Assembly: GCF_000194605.1 (NCBI RefSeq)
Contig: NC_015321.1
Coordinates: 2,232,001-2,296,000 of the forward strand
Source of the DNA: Fluviicola taffensis DSM 16823
Lineage (GTDB): Bacteria; Bacteroidota; Bacteroidia; Flavobacteriales_D; Crocinitomicaceae
Length of the DNA: 64,000 nucleotides
Reading direction: 5' to 3'
Below, in pieces: positions 45,519 to 54,763 of this stretch. Position numbers and translations under genes: made by a program. The notes beneath the pieces are model-generated. The model worked only from the letters and a program-made list of their open reading frames with translations. It was not told where the DNA came from and ran no database searches. Within the stretch, counting starts at the first letter, position 1; each line of letters starts with the position of its first letter.

Positions 45519-48500
45519 ATTTAGCAATTTGCTCGCCGGTTGTTTTGAAATAATAAATATTTCCGCGCAGAATGCATTGCACAAGTTTATTTGAAATGAA
45601 TTTTAGTCGTTCGTATTCGCAAGGAATTAGTTCTTTTCCTTTGGATGAATAAAGCGCATGAACGGGTTGTGCTTTTGCATAAAACACACCTTTTGCTAAA
45701 TAATTGATTTCCGTGAAATTTGGATAACTGATTGGAAGGTGCTGCTGGTTGATCAAAGTCCAACCCCTTGAATCTTTTACAGAAGCCAACCCGTTTCTAA
45801 AAGGTTTTGCATCCAAATAAGTGAAATTGTTTGCCAGCTGCAATGACTGATTCAAATAGAAAGAGCGGTTCTTTTTCTTCACAAGTAAGGAACCTTCCTG
45901 AAAATTTCCTTCAACAGATTTAAAATCGGCAGCGGATTGGTTTGTTTCCACATTTAGAACACTCCATAGATCCATTTTATCGAAGTAGGAAAATGTATGG
46001 TTTCCATGATATTGCAAGGTTCGAATTTTAGTTGTTCCCAAAGAAATTCGCTTCCAGGAAGCATCAAACAGCATCCAGCCTGCCGAGTCTGTTTTTATTC
46101 CAATGAAGTTTTGACCAAATTGTTGAATCTTCGAAAGTTTGTCCAAGTTATGAATTGGAATTCCTTGTGTGTTGTAGATCTCTGTTCGTTGATTGATTAC
46201 GATGAGCGCATTTTGAATGAAATATTCAGGATCAATTGCTTTTATTTTAGCTATTTTGACTCCGTTTTGAGCGTAAATAATTGTAGATTTTTTGGTGGTA
46301 TGGGCAAAATTTCCACTGGTAGAATCCACAACCACTTTTCCTGATTTCCAGGTGAAAATCTCCTGTTGATCGGAATTAATCAGTTTGCTTGTTTCAGCGC
46401 TTTCCAGTATTAGTTTATCTCCAATTTGGCTAATCGATTGATAATTATCCGAAACGAATTCCGGATTGATGAGAGAACCATATTTCCATTTGTTTCCTTC
46501 TTTGAAGAGGTAATACCGATCTCCAAAAAACGATTCCATTTTCACGGGCGATTCTCCCAATGCATTTCCGTTCTGATCGAGGACAATCCATTTCTTTTTG
46601 TCTTTGAAAACCAGGAATCCATTGTCGTAAAGTTTCCAAGAAGAGCGTGGCTCATCAATCAGCTCGTACTTATTGGAAAAAACAGATTGTTTTCCGCTTT
46701 TGCTGAAAATGCTGAGCTCATCCGTGTTTTTGCCTACACTTTCCACATCGAAACGTTTTACAAGACTTGTATCAAAAATATGGATTCCATGTTGAAACTT
46801 CTTACAGAGAAAAAAGGTGTCTTTGTTTTTAATAATTCGTTCAATTGATCCGAAATTAAATGGGATTAACACGCTTTCTTCAGAGATGACTCCCCATTTT
46901 CCATTTGATTTACAAATGGCATTCGAACCAACGAATTCAAATGCATAATCGAGTGGTTTTTCATTCAAATAACGTCCATCGGGAAGGATGTAATGCCATT
47001 TTCCCTCGTTAAAATTAATGCCTTGTTTGGTAAATTTGATGTTGTATCTGGCAATTTGGGGGAGATAAAAATTTAGGGTATTCAGTTCAATGGTCTCTAA
47101 ATCAAATTTGATATCAGAACCATTTCGAAGTTCCAATTTTGAATCGGTGCAGGCCCTGAGAATTTTTGCGTCCGAAATTTGTAAATAATCATACTCCTTA
47201 AACGTTCCGGAATCAGAAAGAATCCCAAAATCACCGCTGGTTGCGTAGCGCATAAAGTTTCTTTTGGTAAAATCTGTTGTGTCGATTTCCAAAATCTCTT
47301 TGGTATTTAATTTCTTTCCGGTTTGGTAAAAAATGGCTTCTTTCGCTTGAAATTTAGACCAATAATTTTGTTTCTCTCCAATTTCCCGCATTTTTCCGAA
47401 CGAGAAAGTATAGGATCCGTAAACATAGTTCAAACTTTTAAAACTTGGCAGGATCAGCACAGAATCCTGATTCTTTTTAAGCCCCCATTTATAGGTCATT
47501 TTCGTTGTTCCATCTTTAGAACTTACAAGTGTACTGTCCACAAACCAACCGATAGCCAGTAAGCGCGGATCTGCATAAAATGCTTCTCTGGAATTGGGTT
47601 CTTTTTCAAGTTGCGTGAGAATTTTCACCGGATTTGGACTGTACATTTTATCTAGAACGCAGTGATTTTGGTCAATTTTCAATGCCATTATCGCCTCTTT
47701 GTTACTTGCCTTAATGACCTTTTCTGAAATGCTGATCCGATTGAAAATACAGGGTAAAATTGTTTGATTTGTTTTTAATGAAAAGATTCCGCTTAGGTTT
47801 TTTCGATAAGTCAACAAGAAATCACCTTGTATTTGAAAGTAACTGTAAGCTCCCGAAATTACTTCTTCACCGGTTGATTTGATCAAAGCAATATTCCCGT
47901 TAGGAAAAGTAACCTGATACCACGAATCGTAAGAAAATGACCAAATGGATGTGTACTTGTATGGAAAACGTGCTTTTTGGGTTTTCTTATGGATAATGTT
48001 TTGAAATCCATCTAAGCGTTCCACCAAATAGAAATCTTTATCCCAATCATATACCCATTTGTAAGGACCTGCAAATTTTTGGGTTCTATTTTGACAGTCA
48101 TAGATGATAATGCCTTTTTGGGTATACACGGTTAGCTCGTTTTGGGACAAACTGGCCTTCCGGATTTTTTCTTTCATCGGCCACAATCCTTTTGCATCTA
48201 AAAGTAATAAGACTCCATTTGTGTCGGAAATTTGAAGTAATCTGGAGGAATAATTCAAAAATTGAAGTTCCCCATTATGTGCGAGCAGATTTCCCATTGG
48301 ATCCAGAACATCAAAAATGGTATCGATGTCACTGAAATAAATATAATTGAAAGCCTGGCTATGGATTTTCTTTCCGGTCATGGCAATGAGTTTCCGATTG
48401 GGAACACAAAGCAGCTGTTTGGTATTGCCGGATTCCTCTGTCAGTTCAATCCAATTTTCGGAAATAACCTCTGGTGTTTCTTTTAAGTTGTCAATGAGAA

Positions 48501-48831
48501 TTCGGATGGAAGAGCGTACGTCCATCAACATCCAACATGTTCCATTGTGCAAGGCATAAATTCCGTTTCCGATAGCTTGGATATCTTTGTATTTCGCCTC
48601 AACAATTTCTTCGCCCTTTTCATTAATGATTCCGTAGAGTGAATTTTTTAAAGCAAAGGCTGTTCCTGCATTGTCAAATACTTCAATGTACTCGTAATTG
48701 GTTTTGGTAACAGTTTTCCCCGTGGTATCAATCAATGACCAATGTCCATCACGAATGAGCGGAAGGACATTTCCCTGAGAAAGGACTAATTGTGTCCACA
48801 AAAGTGCTGTAAAAACAAGAAGTCCTCTCAT
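45517..48831 (-). CDS. Giant exported WG-repeat protein
   Basis: The 1104-residue protein has a signal peptide (cleavage near LVLSQ). Many degenerate WG repeats of 30-60 residues fill the rest, with the recurring pattern [K/H]W[G/S]xIxxxG. Examples are GHWSLIDTTGKT, SLYGIINEKGEEIVEAKY, GKWGVISEESVLIPFNF and KKWIVLDQNGNALGE. WG repeats form extended, propeller-like beta structures whose ligand is generally unknown. It follows the lipoprotein gene by 5 bp, so the two are very probably one unit acting at the outer surface. Confidence 0.82.
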   Translation of the reverse strand: MRGLLVFTALLWTQLVLSQGNVLPLIRDGHWSLIDTTGKTVTKTNYEYIEVFDNAGTAFALKNSLYGIINEKGEEIVEAKYKDIQAIGNGIYALHNGTCWMLMDVRSSIRILIDNLKETPEVISENWIELTEESGNTKQLLCVPNRKLIAMTGKKIHSQAFNYIYFSDIDTIFDVLDPMGNLLAHNGELQFLNYSSRLLQISDTNGVLLLLDAKGLWPMKEKIRKASLSQNELTVYTQKGIIIYDCQNRTQKFAGPYKWVYDWDKDFYLVERLDGFQNIIHKKTQKARFPYKYTSIWSFSYDSWYQVTFPNGNIALIKSTGEEVISGAYSYFQIQGDFLLTYRKNLSGIFSLKTNQTILPCIFNRISISEKVIKASNKEAIMALKIDQNHCVLDKMYSPNPVKILTQLEKEPNSREAFYADPRLLAIGWFVDSTLVSSKDGTTKMTYKWGLKKNQDSVLILPSFKSLNYVYGSYTFSFGKMREIGEKQNYWSKFQAKEAIFYQTGKKLNTKEILEIDTTDFTKRNFMRYATSGDFGILSDSGTFKEYDYLQISDAKILRACTDSKLELRNGSDIKFDLETIELNTLNFYLPQIARYNIKFTKQGINFNEGKWHYILPDGRYLNEKPLDYAFEFVGSNAICKSNGKWGVISEESVLIPFNFGSIERIIKNKDTFFLCKKFQHGIHIFDTSLVKRFDVESVGKNTDELSIFSKSGKQSVFSNKYELIDEPRSSWKLYDNGFLVFKDKKKWIVLDQNGNALGESPVKMESFFGDRYYLFKEGNKWKYGSLINPEFVSDNYQSISQIGDKLILESAETSKLINSDQQEIFTWKSGKVVVDSTSGNFAHTTKKSTIIYAQNGVKIAKIKAIDPEYFIQNALIVINQRTEIYNTQGIPIHNLDKLSKIQQFGQNFIGIKTDSAGWMLFDASWKRISLGTTKIRTLQYHGNHTFSYFDKMDLWSVLNVETNQSAADFKSVEGNFQEGSLLVKKKNRSFYLNQSLQLANNFTYLDAKPFRNGLASVKDSRGWTLINQQHLPISYPNFTEINYLAKGVFYAKAQPVHALYSSKGKELIPCEYERLKFISNKLVQCILRGNIYYFKTTGEQIAK

Positions 48832-48836
48832 GGCTA

Positions 48837-50126
48837 TTAGATGCAGCTTGATAATACTTTCGTCATATCTTCCGGAGTTCGGAGAATGCTTTTTCTTCCG
48901 GATAATTGAAAAGTGAATTCGCGTTTCTTTTCAGCTGCTGCTGCTTTCAGTTCGTTGTTTTTTACCGAATAGACTTCTTTATCTTTCGTAATGGCAATAA
49001 TTGCACTTTGTTTGTCTTTTGCGATTTTAACGAGGCTTTTTTCGTCAATGGGAATAATTACTTTGTCTTCCGGAATTACATAGAAAAACGCGGTGTATTC
49101 TTCATCTGTTCGATCTTTAATTTTCAAGTTGACATACAAATCCTGAGTGGGTTTGCTATACATACAATCCCAATTGTAAGTTCCGAAATTTGGAATATTC
49201 ATGGTACGGATTAATTTTCCCTGAGCTGCCAGATTCTGATATTCCTCCTCATTTTTCAATTTTGCTTCCAGTTTATTTTTAACGGCTTCGCTGCGTTCTG
49301 TTTTTTGTCCAAACTGAATGGGACTCACATGAAACGTTTTAGAGTAGTTCTTGTCTTTCACAAGTAACACATATTCGTTATTCTCTTTTCCAACGATTTG
49401 AGCTTTTAGATAATTTGTTCGAAACATCGTAAGATCTTTTGTAGAAAGTCTCATTTTTAATGTTTCCCAGCCTATGATTTCATCGGAATTTAACTCCGGA
49501 AAGGAATCTTTAGAGAAACTTGGAGTAACATCCAGAGTTACGTAGTTTGTTTTTTGCGAGGTAGGAGTTTCCTCCTTGAAATTGGGGTTTTGAGTAGCTT
49601 TTGCGGATGTTTTGTAGCTCCATTCACCTGTTTTTTCATTCAACGAATAAAAGTTAAAGGATTCTTGTTCATTGTTTGAGGCTAAACTAACACGGGCATC
49701 TTTTCCGCTTGCTAATTCAACTTCTTCTCCGTTTTGATGCGCATTGATTGTGAACATTCCTCCTGAAACGAACGCACTTGAAACCCCTGCAGAGTCATAT
49801 GACATGGGTATTCCTGAGAATAAAATATCTGAAATACTGTGATATTCCTGCCAGCTGATGTCAACAGTTCCTGTAATTGCATTTCCATTTTTACCTACAA
49901 ATGCGTTTTTTGGAAAGGAGATGGAACCTCCGTTTGGTAGAATAATTTCACTACTTTTTTCAGCAGAAACTTGAAATGTGCGAATGGGAATTTCAAGTCC
50001 ATCAATCGGTTTAATTGCTGATTGTGTTTCAACTATAGGTTCTTTATTGGAATCTTTTAAAGGGGAAGGACTAGAGCAGCAAGTAATTAAACCAGCTGTT
50101 AATGCGAGGATTAGAGGTTTTTTCAT
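48837..50126 (-). CDS. Large lipoprotein of unknown function
   Basis: The 429-residue protein starts with a lipoprotein signal with adjacent cysteines (LITCC at about residues 13-17). Early on it contains a beta-rich segment GGSISFPKNAFVGKNGNAIT, resembling the start of carbohydrate-binding or ZU5/DUF-type domains in Bacteroidota surface lipoproteins. I cannot name the family. It is the first gene of the unit with the WG-repeat protein, 5 bp apart. Confidence 0.75.
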   Translation of the reverse strand: MKKPLILALTAGLITCCSSPSPLKDSNKEPIVETQSAIKPIDGLEIPIRTFQVSAEKSSEIILPNGGSISFPKNAFVGKNGNAITGTVDISWQEYHSISDILFSGIPMSYDSAGVSSAFVSGGMFTINAHQNGEEVELASGKDARVSLASNNEQESFNFYSLNEKTGEWSYKTSAKATQNPNFKEETPTSQKTNYVTLDVTPSFSKDSFPELNSDEIIGWETLKMRLSTKDLTMFRTNYLKAQIVGKENNEYVLLVKDKNYSKTFHVSPIQFGQKTERSEAVKNKLEAKLKNEEEYQNLAAQGKLIRTMNIPNFGTYNWDCMYSKPTQDLYVNLKIKDRTDEEYTAFFYVIPEDKVIIPIDEKSLVKIAKDKQSAIIAITKDKEVYSVKNNELKAAAAEKKREFTFQLSGRKSILRTPEDMTKVLSSCI

Positions 50127-50221
50127 AACGCTTTTTTTAGTGTAATGAGTTAAAATTGGTTTCGTAACAAAAATACTTGAACATTCTCTAAGACTCGATA
50201 GCTCATTTGCCTTATTTCCAC

Positions 50222-50229
50222 TAAATTTG
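50222..50229 (+). promoter_or_regulatory. -7 promoter box immediately before glyS
   Basis: TAAATTTG is a perfect TAnnTTTG. It ends 4 bp before the glyS ATG at 50234, so transcription would start at or next to the start codon. TTTG at 50206-50209 is too close to be a standard -33 element. Confidence 0.5.
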
Positions 50230-50233
50230 CCCC

Positions 50234-51772
50234 ATGGAACAGAAAGAAGATTTATTAAAAGACATCATTTCTCATGCCAAAGAGTATGGTTTTGTTTTTC
50301 CTTCATCAGATATCTATGATGGGTTAGCTGCAACGTATGATTACGGTCAGCTTGGTTCAGAACTAAAGAATAACATCAAGCAATATTGGTGGAAATCCAT
50401 GGTTCAGATGAATGAAAACATTGTCGGAATTGATGCCGCTATCTTCATGCACCCAACAACTTGGAAAGCTTCAGGTCACGTAGATGCGTTCAATGATCCA
50501 TTGATTGATAATAAAGATTCCAAAAAAAGATACCGCGCGGATGTGTTGATTGAAGAGCACATGGAGAAAATTCGCCAAAAGATCAATAAAGAAGTAGAGA
50601 AAGCTTCGAAGAAATTTGCAGAGGCTTTTGACGAAGCTCAGTTTCGTGCTACCAACCCGAATGTATTGCGCAACGCAGAGAAAATCAAAGAAATTGAAGA
50701 TCGCATGCGTACTACTTTGGAAAACAATGATTTGGAAGGAGTGAAAACTCTTATCGAAGATTTAGAGATTGTTTGTCCAATCAGTGGTTCCAGAAATTGG
50801 ACGGAAGTTCGTCAGTTCAACTTGATGTTTTCTACGGAATTGGGTTCTGTAGCTGGAGATGCTTCTACCATTTATTTGCGTCCTGAAACAGCTCAAGGTA
50901 TTTTCGTAAACTTTTTGAATGTTCAGAAGAGCGGGCGTATGAAAATTCCTTTCGGAATAGCTCAAATTGGTAAAGCTTTCAGAAATGAAATCGTAGCTCG
51001 TCAGTTTATTTTCCGCATGCGCGAATTTGAACAAATGGAAATGCAATTCTTCGTTCGTCCAGGAGATGAAATGAAGTGGTACAACCATTGGAAAGCTGCT
51101 CGTTTGGCTTGGCATAAGGCTTTAGGATTAGGAGATAAATACTACCGCGAACACGACCACATTAAATTAGCGCATTACGCGAATGCGGCAAGCGATATTG
51201 AATTTGATTTCCCAATGGGTTTCAAAGAATTGGAAGGAATTCACTCCAGAACCGATTTCGACTTGAAACAACACGAACAATTCTCAGGAAAGAAATTACA
51301 GTATTTTGATCCGGAATTGAATCAGAATTATGTTCCGTATGTTGTTGAGACATCGGTTGGTTTGGATCGGATGTTCCTAGCTGTTATGAGTGCTTCTTTC
51401 AAGAATGAAAAATTGGAAGATGGTTCTGAACGTGCCGTTTTAAGTTTGCCGGCTCAATTGGCTCCTTATAAGGTTGCAATCATGCCATTGACGAAGAAAG
51501 ATGGTCTTCCTGAAAAGGCAACGGAGATTCTGAACGATTTGCGTTTTGATTTCAATTGTCAGTACGATGAGAAAGATTCTCCAGGAAAACGTTACCGCAG
51601 ACAAGATGCAATTGGAACTCCTTATTGTGTCATGGTGGATCACCAAACATTGGAAGACAATACGGTAACTATCCGTGATCGCGACACGATGTTGCAAGAA
51701 CGCGTTGCTATTTCAGAATTGAGAGCAAAGATTGACGAGAAAGTGAGTTGGAGAAACTTACTTTCAAAATAA
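50234..51772 (+). CDS. glyS: Glycyl-tRNA synthetase, single-chain dimeric type
   Basis: This class II synthetase charges tRNA-Gly. The 512-residue protein is the eukaryote/archaeon-like alpha2 type rather than the two-subunit bacterial type. Class II motif 2 lies around GKAFRNEIVARQFIFRMREF and motif 3 in VETSVGLDRMFLAVM. The C-terminal anticodon-binding domain starts near KVAIMPLTKKDGLPEKA. It is followed by a terminator, so the gene is alone in its unit. Confidence 0.97.
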   Translation: MEQKEDLLKDIISHAKEYGFVFPSSDIYDGLAATYDYGQLGSELKNNIKQYWWKSMVQMNENIVGIDAAIFMHPTTWKASGHVDAFNDPLIDNKDSKKRYRADVLIEEHMEKIRQKINKEVEKASKKFAEAFDEAQFRATNPNVLRNAEKIKEIEDRMRTTLENNDLEGVKTLIEDLEIVCPISGSRNWTEVRQFNLMFSTELGSVAGDASTIYLRPETAQGIFVNFLNVQKSGRMKIPFGIAQIGKAFRNEIVARQFIFRMREFEQMEMQFFVRPGDEMKWYNHWKAARLAWHKALGLGDKYYREHDHIKLAHYANAASDIEFDFPMGFKELEGIHSRTDFDLKQHEQFSGKKLQYFDPELNQNYVPYVVETSVGLDRMFLAVMSASFKNEKLEDGSERAVLSLPAQLAPYKVAIMPLTKKDGLPEKATEILNDLRFDFNCQYDEKDSPGKRYRRQDAIGTPYCVMVDHQTLEDNTVTIRDRDTMLQERVAISELRAKIDEKVSWRNLLSK

Positions 51773-51790
51773 AATCAGTGATTTGATTGA

Positions 51791-51824
51791 GAACCCTTCT
51801 GAGATTTTTCGGAAGGGTTTTTTG
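51791..51824 (+). terminator. Terminator after glyS
   Basis: AACCCTTC (51792-51799) pairs with GAAGGGTT (51812-51819), followed by a T run. Confidence 0.8.
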
Positions 51825-51902
51825 TTGAGAATTAAATTCCAAAAATTGTTTTAGACATTCATTCTTGTTTGAGTTTTTTTACAATGTTTTCATAGATTAT
51901 AA

Positions 51903-51938
51903 TATCTTTGATATTCATTCACTGAAGCAAATTTGCTT
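51903..51938 (+). promoter_or_regulatory. Promoter box and 14-bp palindrome before the signalling operon
   Basis: TATCTTTG at 51903-51910 is a perfect -7 box. It is followed at 51925-51938 by AAGCAAATTTGCTT, a perfect 14-bp palindrome placed in the likely leader, 19 bp before the ATG at 51958. The palindrome has the shape of a repressor or regulator site. The LuxR-type regulator encoded in the operon is one possible binder. Confidence 0.5.
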
Positions 51939-51957
51939 GGTTTAAATTCAAACACTG

Positions 51958-52668
51958 ATGGAAAACCTAGAAACCATTATTCACAATCTCCGGTTCTGGG
52001 AAGATTTGTGTATTCAAAAAGATTCGAATAAAATTGCCCGAACACTGAATCAGGGCGTTGGATTTTATTTTTGTATTCCTCATGAAATGAGTGATCTTAT
52101 TCGTAAAGAAAAGAAGATCCGTTTGATGGAAGAAGTTGAAACTTGCTATCACGCATATGTTGGAATAAGTAAGGAAGGAACATTAAAATATTACATGATC
52201 CATTCGATTTATGATACGGAATACCAATTTGATGAGGGAGTAATTCGATCTCATATCATTGAGTGTGACATTTCCGACAATTACAATGGAGCTGATAATG
52301 AGATCTCCGATGAAGAAGCAAGAAGATTGATTGGAAATTGGAAAAACTTCCATCAAGCATGGATTCCTTTGCAAACGGTTAGTAAAGATGGAATGTATCG
52401 CGCATTCACCATTCCAGATTCAGACATTCCTGTAAATAAAGAGTTAAAAGGTTTTTTTGCACTGAAGGAAAATCTTAACAAGGGAGAAAAAGAAGTTTTA
52501 AATTTCACGGCAGATCTGGTATTCAGTGATCTGGAAAATCGAGTTGTTTTAAACGGAGAGGCATTTTCTGATTTGGCTCGTCCAGTTCCACCATTCAAAA
52601 AAGGTACTGCTAGAGCTCATGAAAATTTTTATCTTCTGAATTGCCCCGTCCCCAATGAACATCTATGA
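51958..52668 (+). CDS. Unknown soluble protein, first gene of the signalling operon
   Basis: I do not recognise this 236-residue protein. It has no signal peptide or membrane segment and looks like a mixed alpha/beta cytoplasmic protein. Notable segments are GVGFYFCIPHEMSDLIRKEK near the N terminus and MYRAFTIPDSDIPVN in the middle. Its end overlaps the next gene by 14 bp, which implies translational coupling to the membrane protein and kinase. A sensory or regulatory role is inferred from that position only. Confidence 0.7.
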   Translation: MENLETIIHNLRFWEDLCIQKDSNKIARTLNQGVGFYFCIPHEMSDLIRKEKKIRLMEEVETCYHAYVGISKEGTLKYYMIHSIYDTEYQFDEGVIRSHIIECDISDNYNGADNEISDEEARRLIGNWKNFHQAWIPLQTVSKDGMYRAFTIPDSDIPVNKELKGFFALKENLNKGEKEVLNFTADLVFSDLENRVVLNGEAFSDLARPVPPFKKGTARAHENFYLLNCPVPNEHL

Positions 52669-53308
52669 GTTTGCGGATAAACTGACAATTTTGTCTCCGA
52701 TAGGTTTAGGTATTGGAATAGTAGGTGGAATTTACCGGTATTTGTCACTGAATAAAATTTACAGGCTGATTACAATATATCTGATTATCGCACTTTTAAC
52801 AGATTTCGCAAGTCGGTTGTTGAGTTTTATGGATCAGAGTAATCTGATTCTATTACCAATTTTCAATCTGTTGGAATTGCTTCTTTTCTTGAAAATTTAT
52901 TACCTATTCTTTGAGAAGACCAGGAAGCTATTGCTGCTGGTTGTTGCAGTAGTTTTCTTGGCTGCCTTCGGTTCGGATGTAATTCCATTGTTTCTGGATC
53001 AGAATGTAATGACACATTCTTATTCTAGTATAATAGAAGCGTTGAGTATTATTTTTTTAGCATTTCTATTCTTTTTTGACCGTATACAAGCTTACAATGA
53101 ATTGAAGTGGACTGTTTTCGCCTTAAATTCAGTGATTTTGGTTTATTTCTCCGTGAAACTGATGTTCTATATTCCGATTAATTTTTTCATTCATGATGAT
53201 ACGAATCTGAAATTTTATTTCTGGATCGTTCATTTGATCATGCTGATTATTTTTTACTTATATCTCGCTAAATCAATATGGGAACATGGCAAAATTCAGG
53301 AACAATAG
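52655..53308 (+). CDS. Seven-transmembrane protein, probable partner of the histidine kinase
   Basis: The 217-residue protein is almost entirely hydrophobic, with seven predicted helices and very short loops. I do not recognise a named family. It overlaps the preceding gene by 14 bp and the kinase gene by 31 bp. Since the kinase has only one helix and no sensor domain, this protein may supply the membrane sensing part, like the 7TMR regions fused to kinases elsewhere. That role is inference. Confidence 0.75.
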   Translation: MNIYEFADKLTILSPIGLGIGIVGGIYRYLSLNKIYRLITIYLIIALLTDFASRLLSFMDQSNLILLPIFNLLELLLFLKIYYLFFEKTRKLLLLVVAVVFLAAFGSDVIPLFLDQNVMTHSYSSIIEALSIIFLAFLFFFDRIQAYNELKWTVFALNSVILVYFSVKLMFYIPINFFIHDDTNLKFYFWIVHLIMLIIFYLYLAKSIWEHGKIQEQ

Positions 53309-54036
53309 GATATTGGATTATATCGTTCATGTCAGTTGTTCTGGTTCTAGTCGTATTTATTGTTTTATTGGTCAGGATTTCTTTTAAAAGAATGATCGAT
53401 ACGAAACTGGAAGAAACAGAATTGAAACTGGAACATCAGACCACTTTACTTGAAACGAGTATTCTGGTGCAGGAAAAAGAACGGACGAGAATTGCTGCGG
53501 ATATTCACGATGAACTTATTGGAAAACTAATCGCATTTCAGTTACAATTGGAAATTCCCATTTCGATTGCGGAAAAGAATGCGCTTCTTTCCGAATGTAT
53601 TTCGACGGCACGGCGTATTTCCCATGATTTAGTTCCGCCATTAATCGAATTGTCGTCTTTGAACGAATTAATTTACGGAATACTTGAACCTTTCTCTAAA
53701 CTGCTGAATTGCGGGGTTTATTCTACTGTTGAGGAATCCAAATCAATAGATTTCGAAGTCAAAACCCAACTTATGAGAATTGTTCAGGAGTGTCTTGCCA
53801 ATAGTAAGAAGCATGCTCAGGCAACAATAGTTTTCGTACAGATGAAAACTTTCAGGGAGTATTTGTTTTTGAAAATTTCGGATAATGGTTCAGGATTTCG
53901 TTCTGATCAGATTGTTTCTGGTTTGGGACTGAAAAATATAGAGACTCGTATGCATTATTTAAAGGGGAAATATAAATTGAAAACGAGTGAAGGAAATGGA
54001 ACGTCCTATCTTTTCGCTATTCAACTTAATAAATAA
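53278..54036 (+). CDS. Sensor histidine kinase, NarL/DesK-like (HisKA_3)
   Basis: The 252-residue kinase has one transmembrane helix (about residues 12-35), a short coiled coil, and the HisKA_3 dimerisation motif EKERTRIAADIHDELIGKL with phospho-accepting His77. The ATPase domain shows QECLANSKKHAQAT (N box) and DNGSGF plus GLGLKNIETR (G boxes). There is no extracytoplasmic sensor domain. The gene overlaps the 7-TM gene by 31 bp; a later ATG at 53329 is possible but would cut into the helix. It pairs with the regulator 4 bp downstream. Confidence 0.92.
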   Translation: MGTWQNSGTIGYWIISFMSVVLVLVVFIVLLVRISFKRMIDTKLEETELKLEHQTTLLETSILVQEKERTRIAADIHDELIGKLIAFQLQLEIPISIAEKNALLSECISTARRISHDLVPPLIELSSLNELIYGILEPFSKLLNCGVYSTVEESKSIDFEVKTQLMRIVQECLANSKKHAQATIVFVQMKTFREYLFLKISDNGSGFRSDQIVSGLGLKNIETRMHYLKGKYKLKTSEGNGTSYLFAIQLNK

Positions 54037-54040
54037 GAAA

Positions 54041-54715
54041 ATGAATAAGATACGAGTCGCTATGGTCGATGATGATCTGCTTTTATTAAAGTTAATGCAT
54101 TCCTTCTTTGATGCCCAGGAATTGTTTGAAGTCCTTTTTTCATGTGATAAAGGATTAGAAGCCTTCGAAAGATTAAAAGAGTTGGATAAATTGCCAGATG
54201 TTTTGTTGGTTGATTTGAAAATGGCTGAATTAACGGGAATAGATATTACCGAAAAAATGAGATCAGACTATCCTTCCGTCAAAGTAATCATCCTTTCTTC
54301 CCATTATAAAAGTTCCCATATTGGTTTCATGTTTAAAATTGGCGCGTCGGCATTTTTCCCGAAAGGGGTGTCTCCTGTTAGATTGCTCGAAATCGTTGAG
54401 AAAGTAGTGGGTCAGGGATATTATTTCGATGAAGAACAGTTGGCAACGATGCGTAACCAAATCTCGTCTAAATTGGTTCCTCCGAATCTGGATGAAAAAG
54501 AATTGTTATCCGAACGAGAACTGGAAATTATCCAATTGATTTGTGAACAGAAAACAGCGAAGGAAATTGCTGACAAATTGTTTATCAACCAGCGCACAGT
54601 TGAAGGCCATAAGAACAATATGTTTGCAAAAACAGGTGCAAAGAATATTGCTGGATTGATTATTTACGCTATTCAGAATAATATAATAGATCAATCATCT
54701 CTGCCACCAGTTTAG
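54041..54715 (+). CDS. Response regulator, LuxR/NarL family
   Basis: The start is set at the ATG at 54041, 4 bp after the kinase, giving 224 residues; the upstream open frame lies inside the kinase gene. The receiver domain has the acidic pocket VDDD at the N terminus, the phospho-accepting Asp58 in VLLVDLKMAE, and the conserved Lys in FFPKGVSP. A LuxR-type helix-turn-helix follows (LSERELEIIQLICE and INQRTVEGHKNNMF). It is the transcriptional output of the operon and a plausible controller of the gene cluster that starts 256 bp downstream. Confidence 0.94.
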   Translation: MNKIRVAMVDDDLLLLKLMHSFFDAQELFEVLFSCDKGLEAFERLKELDKLPDVLLVDLKMAELTGIDITEKMRSDYPSVKVIILSSHYKSSHIGFMFKIGASAFFPKGVSPVRLLEIVEKVVGQGYYFDEEQLATMRNQISSKLVPPNLDEKELLSERELEIIQLICEQKTAKEIADKLFINQRTVEGHKNNMFAKTGAKNIAGLIIYAIQNNIIDQSSLPPV

Positions 54716-54742
54716 TCTCCGTAAAAATACCTCTTTGATTAA

Positions 54743-54763
54743 AACAGGTAATTTCTACCTGTT
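54743..54763. promoter_or_regulatory. Inverted repeat AACAGGTA-N5-TACCTGTT
   Basis: This perfect 8-5-8 inverted repeat lies 27 bp after the regulator stop. It lacks a T run, so it is either a weak terminator or a protein-binding site. The rest of the 256-bp gap to 54972 shows no ORF and no clear TAnnTTTG box. Confidence 0.45.

Noticed and set aside
46426-46848. 140-residue open frame antisense to the WG-repeat gene
   Set aside because: It is a shadow of a well-supported coding frame, with no start context or family resemblance.
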